Source: Promethearchaeia archaeon
GTDB taxonomy: Archaea; Asgardarchaeota; Lokiarchaeia; Sigyniarchaeales; SOKP01
Direction of reading: 5' to 3'
Length of the DNA stretch: 14,437 nt
Assembly (NCBI GenBank): GCA_029856295.1
Contig: JAHQWS010000316.1
Span: 1 to 14,437 of the forward strand
This document shows positions 14,023-14,437 of the stretch, piece after piece; position 1 is the stretch's first letter, and every line of letters starts with the position of its first letter. The notes under the pieces were generated by a model, which was not told the origin of the DNA, made no database searches, and saw only the letters and a list, made by a program, of their open reading frames with translations. A program made the translations under genes and the position numbers.

Positions 14023-14437
14023 ATGAATCTCAACAATACTCCGGAGTATTTTAATGGTAATTTTTTAAAAAAGAATATCATACATTACCGACATTATCAA
14101 GATAACATCGTTAAGAAATGCAAAGCCAGAAATAGCTTGGTCGTATTACCTACAGGATTAGGAAAAACAATAATCGGTATTTTATTAATAGTTAATGCCC
14201 TTGAAAAGTATAATAGTAAAGCAAAGACCATTTTATTAGCACCAACTAGACCTCTGGTTTCACAACATAAATCATCTTGCGAGAAATTTCTTGATGTTGA
14301 TAAAAAAGAGATCTCTTTACTAACGGGTAAAATATCGCCTGAAAAAAGAATCATTTCCTTTAATAATTCAAGAATCATTATCTCTACGCCACAAGTAATT
14401 AAAAATGACCTAATGAGGGGACGATACGATTTAAGTC
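14023..14437 (+). CDS. hef: Hef/FANCM-type DNA helicase, N-terminal part
   Basis: The frame opens at the ATG at 14023, preceded in the same frame by a TAA at 14020, and runs off the window end after 138 codons. Visible helicase motifs are YRHYQ (Y25-Q26, Q-motif region), Walker A LPTGLGKT (42-49), motif Ia APTRPLVSQH (about 73-82) and motif Ib-like ISTPQVIKNDL (about 120-130). The LPTGLGKT with APTRPLV pairing is typical of archaeal Hef and eukaryotic FANCM, superfamily 2 helicases that remodel stalled forks; Hef adds a C-terminal XPF-type nuclease. The DEAH box and any nuclease lie beyond the window, so a nuclease-less FANCM-like helicase is possible. A 16-bp palindrome covers codons 5-10. 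Confidence 0.85.
   Translation, partial: MNLNNTPEYFNGNFLKKNIIHYRHYQDNIVKKCKARNSLVVLPTGLGKTIIGILLIVNALEKYNSKAKTILLAPTRPLVSQHKSSCEKFLDVDKKEISLLTGKISPEKRIISFNNSRIIISTPQVIKNDLMRGRYDLS

Noticed and set aside
1..14437. CRISPR arrays, intact transposases or phage genes
   Set aside because: No regularly spaced identical repeats and no recognisable transposase, integrase or capsid protein on either strand.

Overview
The window is archaeal. It carries ribosomal protein S8e, the SRP19 subunit of the signal recognition particle, a Thr1-type 20S proteasome beta subunit with a short propeptide, the start of a Hef-type helicase, and a proline tRNA interrupted by introns. The DNA is strongly AT-rich. The N-terminal piece of a leucine-rich-repeat protein, a uroporphyrinogen-decarboxylase-type methyltransferase remnant, a JAMM protease and an adaptor-appendage-like protein together suggest an Asgard (Lokiarchaeia-like) archaeon. 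That assignment is an inference from gene content and was not tested phylogenetically.

Layout. 1-1353 is the 3' part of an unrecognised gene. 1354-2460 is a worn region: a frameshifted C-terminal fragment of a UroD/MtaA-type methyltransferase, a minus-strand tRNA-Pro(GGG) whose body is split by two introns at non-standard places, and a truncated LRR-protein start. 2500-3179 is a compact srp19-hypA pair. A small two-helix membrane protein converges on rps8e (minus). Divergent from rps8e is the proteasome beta gene, which converges on a minus-strand pair: a winged-helix protein followed 4 nt later by a JAMM metalloprotease.

6337-7323 encodes a protein that I read as an Ig-like sandwich, an alpha/beta platform and a zinc ribbon. 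This resembles the appendage ('ear') of eukaryotic gamma-COP and AP adaptors and is the most interesting coding region here. It is followed by a plus-strand run of a PrsW-type intramembrane protease carrying an extra zinc ribbon and membrane domain, a PAP2 phosphatase, a metallo-beta-lactamase-fold hydrolase and a TPR protein. A MelB-like GPH transporter lies on the minus strand. The window ends in the first 138 codons of a Hef/FANCM-type helicase.

Working together. The proteasome core subunit and the JAMM protease are neighbours and may belong to one protein-tagging and degradation pathway. PrsW, PAP2 and the MBL hydrolase form a likely co-transcribed membrane-associated group, with only 31 nt between the last two. 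No CRISPR array, intact insertion sequence or prophage was seen. No gene-free stretch exceeds about 300 bases.
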